Shown piece by piece: positions 12,276 to 21,516 of a DNA stretch of 64,000 bases. The notes beneath the pieces were generated by a model. The model was not told the origin of the DNA, ran no database searches, and was given only the letters and a program-made list of their open reading frames with translations. Source of the stretch: Ilex aquifolium (taxonomy: Eukaryota; Streptophyta; Magnoliopsida; Aquifoliales; Aquifoliaceae); the NCBI GenBank assembly GCA_951799425.1, contig OX637391.1, positions 47,959,069-48,023,068 of the forward strand, written 5' to 3'. Positions within the stretch are counted from its first letter, which is position 1. Every line of letters starts with the position of its first letter. A program made the position numbers and the translations under genes.

Positions 12276-12488
12276 GTGGGCTTCTATAGAACTGGGCTGC
12301 AGCCCAGCTCGAGCCCAATGAATGCCATCTGGATGAGACGTTTAGATCGCCTTATGAAAGCCCAAAGGGTTTCGGGCTCTAAAGGAGGCCCAAACTTAAA
12401 TCCATCAAAGATTGATGTGGGAAACTTGGTTTCTATTAAGCTCTCTGAAACCAACTACAAGGCATGGAGTTTGATAATGTATGGTTTT
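12276..12488 (+). pseudogene. Copia-gag-like coding fragment, disrupted by the Copia element
   Basis: The frame encodes about 71 residues, ending with a stretch (VGNLVSIKLSETNYKAWSLI) typical of the N-terminal gag domain of plant Copia proteins (UBN2/Retrotran_gag families). It closely resembles exon 1 of the gene at 30708 (VRDFVSIKLSQTNYSTWKTI). The Copia element at 12489 inserted right after it. Removing the element and one TSD copy, the frame meets a stop within a few codons. It may be the first exon of a second, dead gag-ankyrin-type gene, or a plain gag relic; nothing ankyrin-like follows. Confidence 0.65.
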
Positions 12489-12672
12489 TGTTAAGAGTAT
12501 TAGGGTAGTATGTGTAGATTGTCTATAGTAAGAGGGTGTATGTGTAATTATTATTATTGTGAGTTAACTATAAATACAAGTGATGTATGAGAGCTAGGTT
12601 AAGCTTTTAACCTCTCTCTGTTTTCCCTCTTAATATTGTCTCTCATATTATGTTAATCCTCCAAACTTAACA
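12489..12672 (+). repeat. Copia 5' LTR
   Basis: 184 bp starting TGTTAAGAGTATTAGGGTAG and ending CCAAACTTAACA. A TATA box (ctataaata, 12568-12576) would drive the element. It is nearly identical to 16827-17010. Confidence 0.97.
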
Positions 12673-12685
12673 TGGTATCAGAGCA
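12673..12685 (+). other. Primer-binding site (initiator tRNA-Met)
   Basis: TGGTATCAGAGCA directly follows the 5' LTR. It is the standard plant Copia primer-binding site, complementary to the 3' end of initiator methionine tRNA. Confidence 0.95.
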
Positions 12686-12729
12686 ATTCCGATCATAAAT
12701 ATATTTTTTTTTGAATAAATTCACTTTGT

Positions 12730-13010
12730 TTATGGTGGTACTATTGTTGTGGTGGTGGCAGTCGACGTTGTTGTAGTCGACTGTGGCTTGTGGTGTTGTT
12801 GTGGTGGTGGTAGTCGACTGTGGCTTCGCTGGTTGCTTGCTGCGTGGTGGTGTAGTCGACGGTGGTGTAGTCGACTGTGGCTGCGCCTGGTTGTTTGCTT
12901 CGTGCTTCGTGCTTCGTGGTTGTGCGCCTGGTTGTTTGCTTCGTGCTTCATGGTTGTGCAGTCGGTGCTGGTGTAGTCGGCTGTGTTGTAGAAACTAGGG
13001 TTTCATTGAT
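12730..13010. repeat. GTG/GTC-rich repeats in the Copia leader
   Basis: Repeated short blocks such as 'gtagtcgactgtggct' and 'gtttgcttcgtgcttc' fill the leader. Frames through it are low-complexity Val/Cys/Trp translations on one strand and His/Arg/Thr on the other. Confidence 0.75.
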
Positions 13011-13131
13011 ACCCTAATCAGGCGAAGAAGACAAGGTCCATCGGGTCGGTTCCAGCCCAAGGTCCAACCCGAACCAGTTCAAGATTGGTCCAGCCCAAGG
13101 TCCAACCCGAACTGGTTCAATCCCGGTTTGA

Positions 13132-13530
13132 TTCATTCCGGTCCGGTTCAGTGATCTAGAAGCCCAAACCGGTCCGGTTCAGTGATCCAAAAGCCCAAAC
13201 CGGTCCGGTTCAGTGATCCAGAAGCTCAAACCGGTCCGGTTCAGTGCTTCAGCCCGATTTTTCAGTCCGGTTCAGTGTCCCAGCAGGCCCTTGTGGGCCG
13301 GTTCAGTGCTTCAGCAGGTCCTTGTGGGCCGGTTCAGTGTTCCAGCAGGCCCGTGTGGGCCGGTTCAGTGCTCCAGCAGGCCCGTGTGGGCAGGTTCAGT
13401 GCTCCAGCAGCCCCTTGTGGGCCAGTTCAGTGTTCCAACAGGACCTATTTGGTCCGGTTCAGTGGTCCAGCAATCTTCTCTTCTTTGGTTCAGCAGTGCA
13501 GTAAGTGATTCTTGTACGGTTCAGTGATCT
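13132..13530. repeat. 31-bp tandem repeat array in the Copia leader
   Basis: At least ten degenerate copies of a 31-bp unit containing 'ccggttcagtgctccagcag' and 'gcccgtgtggg'. Because 31 is not a multiple of three, all three plus-strand frames stay open and give near-identical repeat peptides offset by one unit. It sits where gag is expected, but the peptides have no gag motif. Confidence 0.9.
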
Positions 13531-13560
13531 AGTGATTTTCTTCTTTTATTTGCTGTCCTT

Positions 13561-14160
13561 ATGGAACTCAATCAAGACACTGGGTTGGTTACTATTACAC
13601 GAGAGGAGTATGCTCAGTTCCTGTCCCAGCAACAGGCTGTTCCATCTCCCTCCACTGCTACTTTTGCCCAGTCAGGTACTGCTTCCACTTGTTTATTGTC
13701 CTCCACTCGCAGTCCCTGGATCATAGACTCTGGCGCTTCTGACCACATGACTGGTGCGTCTGAAGTTTTTTCTACTTATCAGTCTGCTACTTCCACACGT
13801 AGTGTTACTCTTGCTAATGGTACTTGTTCTAAAGTTTCAGGTCTGGGGACTACTCACTTGAATCCTGATATGTCCCTATCTTCTGTGTTATTTGTTCCTC
13901 AGTTTCCGTTTAGTTTACTTTCCATTAGCAAGATTACCCGTTCTCTCAATTGTTCTGTAACATTTTATCCCTCTTATTGTGTCTTTCAGGATCTCAAGAC
14001 GAAGAGGAAGATTGGTACGGGGCATGAAACTGGTGGTCTATATTACCTTGACTTTGATTCACCTACCCGGGCTCTACAGACATCGTTGTCTCCTTTTCAA
14101 TGGCATTGTCGTCTTGGACATCCCTCTCTCCAGAATCTGAAGCGAAGTTCCCAGTCTTAG
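13561..14160 (+). CDS. Copia protease and gag-pre-integrase region
   Basis: A 199-residue frame starting MELNQDTGLVTITREEYAQF. The aspartic protease active site is visible as WIIDSGASDHMTG (about residues 53-65, catalytic Asp in DSG), followed by the flap region and SVLFVPQFPFSLLSISKI. Near the end WHCRLGHPSLQNL is the GAG-pre-integrase signature carrying the first His of the integrase HHCC zinc site. The frame then ends at a premature stop. The remaining CxxC (LPCEAC) continues in another frame 5 nt downstream, so a small indel near 14145-14160 broke one polyprotein. In an intact element this part processes the polyprotein in virus-like particles. Confidence 0.93.
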   Translation: MELNQDTGLVTITREEYAQFLSQQQAVPSPSTATFAQSGTASTCLLSSTRSPWIIDSGASDHMTGASEVFSTYQSATSTRSVTLANGTCSKVSGLGTTHLNPDMSLSSVLFVPQFPFSLLSISKITRSLNCSVTFYPSYCVFQDLKTKRKIGTGHETGGLYYLDFDSPTRALQTSLSPFQWHCRLGHPSLQNLKRSSQS

Positions 14161-14164
14161 TTCT

Positions 14165-16819
14165 GTGTCGTGTTTGCCTTGTGAAGCTTGTCAACTCAGT
14201 AAGCATCACCGTGTGTCATTTCAGTCTAGAGTCAATAATCGTGTGTCTAGTCCATTTGAGTTAGTACATTCTGATGTCTGGGGTCCAATAAAGAATATTT
14301 CATCTAATAAATATCCTTATTTTGTGACATTTGTGGATGACTATTCTCGTGTGACTTGGTTGTTTTTTATGAAAGCTCGGTCTGAATTATTCTCTATATT
14401 TGAGACCTTTCGTAAGGAGATAAAAACTCAGTATGGTTGTCGTATACGTACTTTACGTTCTGATAATGCTCGGGAATATGAATCTGATCCTTTTTCAGCT
14501 TATCTTAGTAAAACTGGCATTATTCATCAGACTTCTTGTGCTTACACATCTCCACAGAACGGTGTTGCTGAACGCAAAAACCGTCATTTGTTGGAAGTCA
14601 CCCGTGCCTTGTTATTCCAGATGAATATTCCCCGGTATTTTTGGAGTGATGATGTTCTTACTGCTTGTCATCTTATTAACCGTATGCCATCATCTGTGTT
14701 AAATGGGCAAAGTCCATATTCTGTCCTTTTTCCTAGTAAACCCTTATTTTCCTTACCACCTAAGGTTTTTGGTTGTGTCTGTTATGTTCACAATTTGGGT
14801 CCTGGGTTTGATAAACTTGACCCTCGAGCTACCAAATGTGTATTTCTTGGTTATTCCCGCACACAGAAGGGGTATCGTTGCTACAGTCCTTCTCTGCGAC
14901 GATACTTTACTTGTGCTGATGTCACGTTTAAGGAATCTGTTCCATATTTTTCAGCACCTTCTCAGCCTTTGGATCTGGACTTTGGGTCATCTCCTGTACC
15001 ACCATGTACTTCAGATATTCCGCTGCCCATTGTGTTGCCATCTACTTTACCTCTCCGTGTCTACTCTCGCCGTCCTCGCCCATCGACTGAGGTGCCCGTA
15101 CCGTCTTCCTTGCCGTCTGCTGATCTTGGTCCATCAGGTAATTTAGACTCTCTACCTATTGCTCTTCGAAAAGGTACTCGTTCGTGTGTTACTAATCATC
15201 CCATTGCTCATTTTGTTTCATATGATGTCTTGTCTCCTGTCTTCTCTTGTTTTACCTCTCAATTATCTACTATATCTATTCCTAAGCGTTTACAGGATGC
15301 ATTATCTGATCCGGGTTGGAGGAAAGCTATGGAGGATGAGATGAATGCCTTACATCATAATGGGACTTGGGATCTCGTTCCTTTACCTCCTGGTAAACGA
15401 ACTGTTGGTTGTCGTTGGGTGTATACTGTTAAGTTTCATCTGGATGGTTCTGTGGAGCGTCTCAAAGCCCGGCTTGTTGCAAAGGGTTTTACTCAGACTT
15501 ATGGTGTTGATTATGAGGAGACTTTCTCTCCTGTTGCTAAAATTTCCTCTGTTCGTATCTTGATTTCTTTGACTGCTAATCTTGATTGGCCCTTGTTTCA
15601 GTTAGACGTCAAGAATGTCTTCTTACATGGTGACTTGGTTGAAGAGGTATACATGGAGCAGCCACCTGGGTTTACTGCTCAGGGGGAGTATAGTAAGAGT
15701 GTATGTCGGTTAAAGAAATCTTTGTATGGTTTGAAGCAGTCACCGAGGGCATGGTTTGGTAAGTTTTCAGATGCAGTTTTGGAGTTTGGTCTTCTTCGAT
15801 GTCAGACAGATCATTCTGTGTTTCATAGACAGACAGGTGCTGGATATGTGCTATTGGTAGTCTATGTAGATGATATTGTGATTACTGGAAATGATTCTGA
15901 GGGGATTGCCAAGTTAAAAGTATTCTTGCAGGATCGATTTCACACTAAGGATTTGGGAAAACTCAGGTATTTCTTGGGTATTGAAGTGGCTCGATCTAAA
16001 CAAGGTATTTGTTTATCCCAGAGGAAATATGTGCTTGACATGCTAGATGAAGCAGGTTTGTTGGGTGGCAGGCCTATTGATGTTCCTATGGATCCGAATC
16101 AGAAACTATTGATGGATGATGGTGCACTGTTTGAGAATCCGGGTCGGTATCGCAGATTGGTTGGGAAGCTCAATTATCTCACTATTACTCGACCGGATAT
16201 TTCTTATGCAGTCAGTATAGTAAGTCAGTTCATGGGGTGTCCTAGAGTACCACATTGGGAGGCAGTTACTCGTATTCTGCGATATCTCAAACGAGCTCCT
16301 GGACTTGGATTGTTATATCGAGCTAATGGACATCTTAGAGTGGAAGGTTTCTCAGATGCTGATTGGGCTGGCTCTCCTTCTGATCGGAGATCAACCACTG
16401 GTTATTGTACTTTCTTAGGAGGTAACGTTGTCTCATGGAAAAGTAAGAAACAATATGTGGTAGCGAGATCCAGTGCTGAAGCTGAGTATAGGGCAATGAC
16501 ACATACGACGAGTGAGTTGACTTGGTTACTACACTTCCTCCAGGAAATTGGACTTCCAGTTCAACATCCTTTACAGTTATTCTGTGACAACCAGGCAGCT
16601 ATCCATATCGCTGCCAATCCTGTGTTTCACGAGAGAACCAAACATATTGAGATTGATTGTCACTTTATTCGGGACAAGATAGTAGCTGGGGAGATTACAA
16701 CTCCATTTGTGAAATCTGAAGATCAGCTTGCAGATATGTTTACCAAAGCATTGAGTCGTACACGTCTTACAGCGATTTGTTCCAAGCTTAGATTATATGA
16801 TATATATAGTCCAGCTTGA
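14165..16819 (+). CDS. Copia integrase, reverse transcriptase and RNase H
   Basis: An 884-residue frame. The integrase zinc-site cysteines are at about 3-9 (CLPCEAC). The core DDE residues are Asp37 (HSDVWGP), Asp100 (LRSDNAREY) and Glu136 (NGVAERKNR). RT spans about 385-630: WRKAMEDEMNALHHNGTWDL at its start, LDVKNVFLHGD with catalytic Asp481, and the YVDD box at 567-570. RNase H spans about 725-860, with Asp731 (SDADWAG), Glu774 (SSAEAEYRA), Asp808 (CDNQAA) and the NPVFHERTKHIEID motif. All catalytic residues appear intact and there are no internal stops. The true upstream boundary is the broken protease frame, so the start used here is only where this frame opens. The product would copy element RNA and integrate the cDNA. 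The stop overlaps the polypurine tract. Confidence 0.95.
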   Translation: MSCLPCEACQLSKHHRVSFQSRVNNRVSSPFELVHSDVWGPIKNISSNKYPYFVTFVDDYSRVTWLFFMKARSELFSIFETFRKEIKTQYGCRIRTLRSDNAREYESDPFSAYLSKTGIIHQTSCAYTSPQNGVAERKNRHLLEVTRALLFQMNIPRYFWSDDVLTACHLINRMPSSVLNGQSPYSVLFPSKPLFSLPPKVFGCVCYVHNLGPGFDKLDPRATKCVFLGYSRTQKGYRCYSPSLRRYFTCADVTFKESVPYFSAPSQPLDLDFGSSPVPPCTSDIPLPIVLPSTLPLRVYSRRPRPSTEVPVPSSLPSADLGPSGNLDSLPIALRKGTRSCVTNHPIAHFVSYDVLSPVFSCFTSQLSTISIPKRLQDALSDPGWRKAMEDEMNALHHNGTWDLVPLPPGKRTVGCRWVYTVKFHLDGSVERLKARLVAKGFTQTYGVDYEETFSPVAKISSVRILISLTANLDWPLFQLDVKNVFLHGDLVEEVYMEQPPGFTAQGEYSKSVCRLKKSLYGLKQSPRAWFGKFSDAVLEFGLLRCQTDHSVFHRQTGAGYVLLVVYVDDIVITGNDSEGIAKLKVFLQDRFHTKDLGKLRYFLGIEVARSKQGICLSQRKYVLDMLDEAGLLGGRPIDVPMDPNQKLLMDDGALFENPGRYRRLVGKLNYLTITRPDISYAVSIVSQFMGCPRVPHWEAVTRILRYLKRAPGLGLLYRANGHLRVEGFSDADWAGSPSDRRSTTGYCTFLGGNVVSWKSKKQYVVARSSAEAEYRAMTHTTSELTWLLHFLQEIGLPVQHPLQLFCDNQAAIHIAANPVFHERTKHIEIDCHFIRDKIVAGEITTPFVKSEDQLADMFTKALSRTRLTAICSKLRLYDIYSPA

Positions 16820-16826
16820 GGGGGAG
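16818..16826 (+). other. Copia polypurine tract
   Basis: GAGGGGGAG lies immediately before the 3' LTR. This is the usual plus-strand primer of Copia elements. Confidence 0.9.
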
Positions 16827-17010
16827 TGTTAAGAGTATTAGGGTAGTATGTGTAGATTGTCTATAGTAAGAGGGTGTATGTGTAATTATTATTATTGTGA
16901 GTTAACTATAAATACAAGTGATGTATGAGAGCTAGGTTAAGCTTTTAACCTCTCTCTGTTTTCCCTCTTAATATTGTTTCTCATATTATGTTAATCCTCC
17001 AAACTTAACA
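16827..17010 (+). repeat. Copia 3' LTR
   Basis: 184 bp, one visible difference from the 5' LTR. It is followed directly by the right TSD GTTTT. Confidence 0.97.
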
Positions 17011-17015
17011 GTTTT

Positions 17016-17530
17016 ATTCAAGGATAAAACCAGAATTTTACCATAAGAGGGGCCAAACAAAAATAATTACATGTTTAAAAAATTTATTCTATAATATTAT
17101 TAATCAAGTTATCTTTAATGCCAAATTGTTACTTTTATAGAACTTATTAAATCGACTTTTATATGACATGAATTGTAAAAATTGGTTAGGTCATAAAATT
17201 TTAAAACCTAAAAATTGATTCTTGCCTATCGTCGTAAAATCAACTTATGACAATGTCATGGTCAACTTATTATCTCCTTCATTACATTATGATAAAATGA
17301 CTACAAATAAATTTTTGTCGTAAATATTGATTTCACGTGATACTATTATAAATTTTAATTATGACAATGTATTATTATGATATATGTAGCATATGTAACC
17401 AAAGCAGCTTCTCTTCCTCTCTTTTTTTTTTCTTTTTTCTCTTGGGTCATAATACTCATACAAATAATGTGTCTTAGTCTATAAAAGAAACATCAATTCA
17501 TGTGATTAACGGAGCCTAAGATGGAGAATT
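17016..17530. other. AT-rich, nothing recognised
   Basis: No gene or transposon ends are evident. It is low-GC DNA between the Copia insertion site and the gypsy LTR region. Confidence 0.4.
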
Positions 17531-17720
17531 GAGTCTCGATTTTCTCAGTTATGCTGCTACGGACCTCCTTGGTGTAATATTCGAGTTGTGCAGATTGCTC
17601 TGCAGTGAGGGATCCTTCAAGAAAAGCTCTAGATCCTCATTTGCGAGGTCCACCTCGCGAACTAGGGGCGGAATGTGTTCAGAGGAAGTTTCTTTGGAAG
17701 CCATAGAAGTAAAGAAATAT
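17505..17720 (-). pseudogene. Short coding-like remnant next to the gypsy LTR
   Basis: On the minus strand an ATG at about 17701 opens MASKETSSEHIPPLVREVDL and continues for about 30 residues. After one frame change the sequence reads LTAEQSAQLEYYTKEVRSSI and on to a stop near 17505. Both parts look like real helical protein rather than noise, but I do not recognise the family. It lies just downstream, in transcription direction, of the LTR promoter at 18152. It could be a truncated gene placed under the LTR or a relic of another element. Confidence 0.35.
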
Positions 17721-18151
17721 AGAATGGAGGAGGCAAAAGACAATTGGAGAATTGGGAAAGATTCAAGCAAGAATAAAAAAATTTCACAAGACAAGTAGTC
17801 GATCGAGAATTCAAGAAAAACCTTAAGTTCTTTAAGGAAGATTGTTGTGCGCGATGATTTTCGTACAATAAATGGTGAACTCAAGATTACCTGAAAAGTC
17901 AATGGTCCCATAGCAAATGGATGTGAGAGATGGTATAAGGAGTGGTGATGAATTACTTTTCTAGCTTTCGGAACGATCCCGAATTATCAAGACGAACTCT
18001 GTCACTCAAAAAGAAAGGTTAGAAAGGTGCCGGAGTGTTTTTCGACGTGACCCCTCCAACGATCAAGTCAGTATGTGTGAGAGAGAGGTAGGAAACACTA
18101 TTCTATTGCTTGGGTGAGAATGTGTGTACCGTTGTTTTGAGTTTGTGAGAG

Positions 18152-18160
18152 CTATTTATA
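18152..18160 (-). promoter_or_regulatory. LTR TATA box
   Basis: Minus strand reads TATAAATAG in a GC-moderate context, about 300 bp from the U5 end. This is the usual place for the core promoter of a plant gypsy LTR. Confidence 0.65.
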
Positions 18161-18604
18161 CCTCCTTGGAGCTAATCATTGTGAACTGCCAGGCCCCTCA
18201 TAGGGAAGGCTCCTCATTGGGCCATTTGGAAGGCAGTAGGTGGTGCTTATTCCTCGGACCGCTGAGCATTTAATGTTCCCCTTCCGAGGTCCGCCGAGCA
18301 ATCAATGTGTCACATCCTTCTGAAGAGTCATTTAATGTTTCCTTGTGGTGGCTGTGCACGCGCAATTGCACTTTTGTCCATTGACTCCCGATTCTGTGTT
18401 TTGCACCTCGTGCATCATTCGTATTGGTCACTAGCCTACCCTTTTTGTCATTCTGACGGCCTTGGGAAGGTGAATCAATGATTATTGACCAATTCTGATT
18501 TTGAGTTACGATAACCGTCAAAATCGTCATTCATACCTCGCCGGCGTGGGGAACTTGGAGCAGAGGTGAAGTGTCTGGTAGAGGATCATCGGGGCGCCAC
18601 ACGT

Positions 18605-18845
18605 TTCGAGGACACGTGTCAATCGTTGTTGGCTTCGAGGTCCCTTACGCTAAGGACACAAGTCAATATTAGGTGCTCCGAGGGAATTCATGCCGATGAC
18701 ACGTTTCAATGTATGCAGCGTCTAGGGGGTACCTTCACGCCGAGGCCACGTGTCGTTCTCAAAAAGATCCGAGGGTTACTCATGCCGTGGACACGTATCA
18801 TTCGAGGGATCGCCCACGTTCCTCATACCGAGGACACGTGTCGAC
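18605..18845. promoter_or_regulatory. Array of G-box/ABRE-like motifs in LTR U3
   Basis: The palindrome GACACGTGTC occurs at 18611-18620 and 18833-18842. Close variants are at about 18700 (gacacgttt), 18746 (ccacgtgtc) and 18790 (acacgtatc). They sit in a degenerate repeat of roughly 45-70 bp with 'ccgagga' beside them. CACGTG cores are binding sites of plant bZIP/bHLH factors. Lying upstream of the LTR TATA box, they could make the element respond to stress or hormone. Confidence 0.6.
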
Positions 18846-19040
18846 TCCTTGTTGATTCTCAGAAATGTCCCATCAACTGCCCACAGCTCTTGATCTTTGC
18901 ATGGCAGAGGTGACGTAGTGTGAGAAGATGAAAGGGCTTGACCCTTTCTTCCATGTGCAGTTGTTTTCCCTTTCTTGGGGTCCATGCCTCATTTAGTGCA
19001 CCCCTCCTCGTCAGCCGTGTGCAATCATGGCCTTTAGCCC

Positions 19041-20778
19041 TATTTAAACAGAGTCATTGCCTCTCTTCTCCATTTTTGCAATCTTTGTCGAACCCGAGAT
19101 CTACATTGGAGTTTCATCGAAGAGAACGTTGTTTGCCTTAACGCCCTAAATTCCTCAGAGTCCACCGGAGAAAAGAGCCACCAGCGTCTCCTCTATATCA
19201 ACGTCGTGCTCGTTGGTGAGTAACTATTTTTTTTTTCTTTCTTTGTGACCTTTTTCCTTCTGTCTTTCTGCCTTCATTTTTCTTCCTTTGCATCCTCAGT
19301 AGTGACCCTTAGGTCACCTATCCTTAGGAAGCCTCACTTTTCGAGTCCTTTTCCTGTTTAAACCATGCCGAGACATTGTCGGAGTGCGAACTTCAGGGCC
19401 GATAAGGCTAGTCCTTGGAGATAGCCATGTTCGACCCATCTCGTCTCTCCCTCAGCCTGATCAAGGAGAGAGCCGCTCTTGCCGTTGGGCGGGGGCTATG
19501 GCTTAGGCTCTGGCACCACCCTTCCCGTCCAAGAATGGACTCGCCCTTCTGGGATGCCAATCCCGAGGGCGCCACCTCTAACGCCTCCAGCTATGATGAT
19601 GGTTCTGGCCCGACTCCACCAGGGTGCAACTGAGTCCGCGATAGGAATCCTCAAGACGAGGAGAGAAGAATAAAGCAAAGGCACAATGGTGCCGCCCGTG
19701 GCAGGGGTACTCTTGCGTCGACTCCATCGTTACCTCTCCCCACACTGCCTACGCCGTGAGTGAGGCGATCCATTTTGACGCCAACATGGCGATTCACTGG
19801 GGACGTGGGAGAAACCACTTGTTTCGCTCCATCATCTAAAACTCAGTGGTGGTAGGGCTTCAATACTTGTGAATTTTTTTTCTTCCTTTTTCTTTAGCTT
19901 TCCCCTCAACGTAACTTTCCTTTCTTTGTCTTTTAGGCGGCTCAACAGGTGGTAGTCATCATCGAGCGATTCCACACCCATCAGGACAAGGTCTAAGAGT
20001 GTGAGAGACTCCAAGCTGACCTCGAGAAGTGTGAGAGACATTTGGCTGCTCGGGACAAGACCCTTTCCTCTCAAAGGGCCCAAATTGTTGAGCTCTTCAA
20101 GGATAACCAAGTTGCCAAATGGGAGGTTGACAAGGTCAAGGCTTCACTTGTCGACGCCGAGAAGAAGATCACCGAGGCGGCAAAGCAATTATCCCTAGCC
20201 GAGGTGAGGGTAGCTAAGTCAGAGCAGACTTGTGTTTCCCTTACCTAAGAGTTGGACAAGCTAATAGCTGAGTTGGAGGCCAATAAGAAGTTGGAACAGA
20301 AAATCATTGATTGATGTGTTGATGACATCCTGGTGGCCTTTGAAGAAACCAAGAGGGAGCACTTCAAGATCGGGTGGGACGAGGCACTTCGGGCTGTCGG
20401 GGTCCCTGCCGAGTCTCCATTCTTCAAGGAGCATGAGTACATTCCTTCTAAAGAGATGGTGCCAGTCGCAGCTGAAGTCACGACTAGGATGCTGGGATGT
20501 CCCAAGTCTCAAACTCAGTTCCATCGGTCGAGACTGTGGACCCTACTTCCGCACCTCGGGATGACTCTGCTCCTCCTCCCACCGACACTACTCCAGCTTC
20601 AGCTCCAAGTCCTGTTGATGCTGCTCCAACTCCTACCTTCCCTGTCACTATGCCTACCCCTCAGGGTGATGCTTCTACTATTCCTGCCGACCCAGCACCT
20701 TCTTCTGGCAGCGTTGACTCCTTCTCTGCAAGCATTGACAAGCTTTTTGGTGACCTTGGAGGCGGCATTGGGGGCTAG
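19041..20778 (+). pseudogene. Antisense ORF of the gypsy element (coiled-coil protein), decayed
   Basis: This lies on the strand opposite to gag-pol, between the integrase and the 3' LTR. A TATA-like TATTTAAA at 19041-19048 could be its promoter. The best preserved part (about 19995-20310) encodes a Lys/Glu-rich heptad-like segment (LVDAEKKITEAAKQLSLAEV), a probable coiled coil. It is followed by FEETKREHFKIGWDEALRAV and, in another frame, a Pro/Ala/Ser/Thr-rich tail ending about 20778. In-frame stops (near 20246 and 20313) and frame changes show it is dead. Antisense ORFs of this layout are known in Tat-lineage elements; their function is not established. Confidence 0.65.
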
Positions 20779-21056
20779 GTCACTGGGCCTCCTAACACTT
20801 AGCTTTTTGTCTTCTTGTAACTTAGTTTTTATTTATGTATCTTGACGGACGCAAAGCCCTCCCTTCTTTCAATATGAGAACGCCCTTTCTTTTTCCAAGT
20901 GTTTGTCTCTTCTTTCATCTCTTTTTTTTTTTTTTTTTGAAGTGCAATTCCTCGGGACCAAGGTTTAAAGACCCGAGGCCAGTATCCTCTTTTTCCCCGG
21001 GGGTAGTGGCCTCCCTCGGCCTCGGCTTCTTTATAGGGAAATTTCTAAGTGTTTCC

Positions 21057-21450
21057 CCTCGGGGGCCATACCCCGTCCAGGAGGCTTCGCCCATTGGGTC
21101 TTTTTTGGGGTGAGTCTCCTTCTAAGGCCTCACCCTCAGGACCATGCCCCATCCAGGAGGCCTCGTTCCCTGGGTCTTTTTGGGATGATTCTTTTTTCTA
21201 AGGCCTCACCCTTAGGACCATGCCCCCTCCAGAAGGCTTTGCTCTTTTGTTTCTTTGGAGGTAAGAGTCCTAAAACTCCATTTCTAGGGTCATGCCCCCT
21301 CCAGGAGGCTCTGCTCCTTTGTTTCTTTGGAGGCAAGAGTCCTAGGACTCCACCTCAGGGGCCATGCCCCTTCTAGGAGGCTCTACTCCTTTATTTCTTT
21401 GGAGGCAAGAGTCCTAAGACTCCGCCTCCGGTGTCATGCCCTCTCCAAGA
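21057..21450. repeat. Tandem repeat, ~70-77 bp units
   Basis: About six units anchored on 'ccatgccccctccaggaggc' and 'tctttggaggcaagagtcct' (anchors near 21065, 21140, 21215, 21289, 21359, 21430). It lies between the integrase and the antisense ORF; tandem repeats in this region are common in Tat-type elements. Confidence 0.85.
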
Positions 21451-21516
21451 CAGCACACTTAGCAAAAATAAGTCTTTTTTTTCTCAAAAATAATATTTTT
21501 TCAAATTCATTACATT

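Larger units (their letters stand above)
12489..17010 (+). mobile_element. Ty1/copia LTR retrotransposon, nearly intact, lacking gag
   Basis: 4522 bp bounded by 184-bp LTRs (12489-12672 and 16827-17010) and a perfect TSD GTTTT (12484-12488 and 17011-17015). The LTRs differ at one position by eye (gtctctcat against gtttctcat), so insertion was recent. It has a primer-binding site, a polypurine tract, and domain order protease, integrase, RT, RNase H, which defines Copia. Two features prevent autonomous activity: there is no gag domain between the primer-binding site and protease, and a frame shift separates protease from integrase near 14150. I did not assign a lineage within Copia. Confidence 0.96.
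17846..18959 (-). repeat. Gypsy 3' LTR (left LTR)
   Basis: Plus-strand TGTGCGCGATG marks the U5 end. The proposed U3 start is at 18959 (minus strand TGCACATGGAAG), preceded in transcription direction by a purine-rich stretch (GAAAGGGAAAACAAC). A TATA box lies at 18152-18160. The U3 boundary is my best guess, since no identical partner LTR is available. Confidence 0.55.

Noticed and set aside
12730..13530. Several overlapping frames of 70-108 codons in the Copia leader
   Set aside because: They are the same tandem repeats read in three frames and lack any gag motif.
14433..15563. Leu/Val-rich frames overlapping the Copia pol frame
   Set aside because: They are out-of-frame shadows of the integrase-RT coding sequence.
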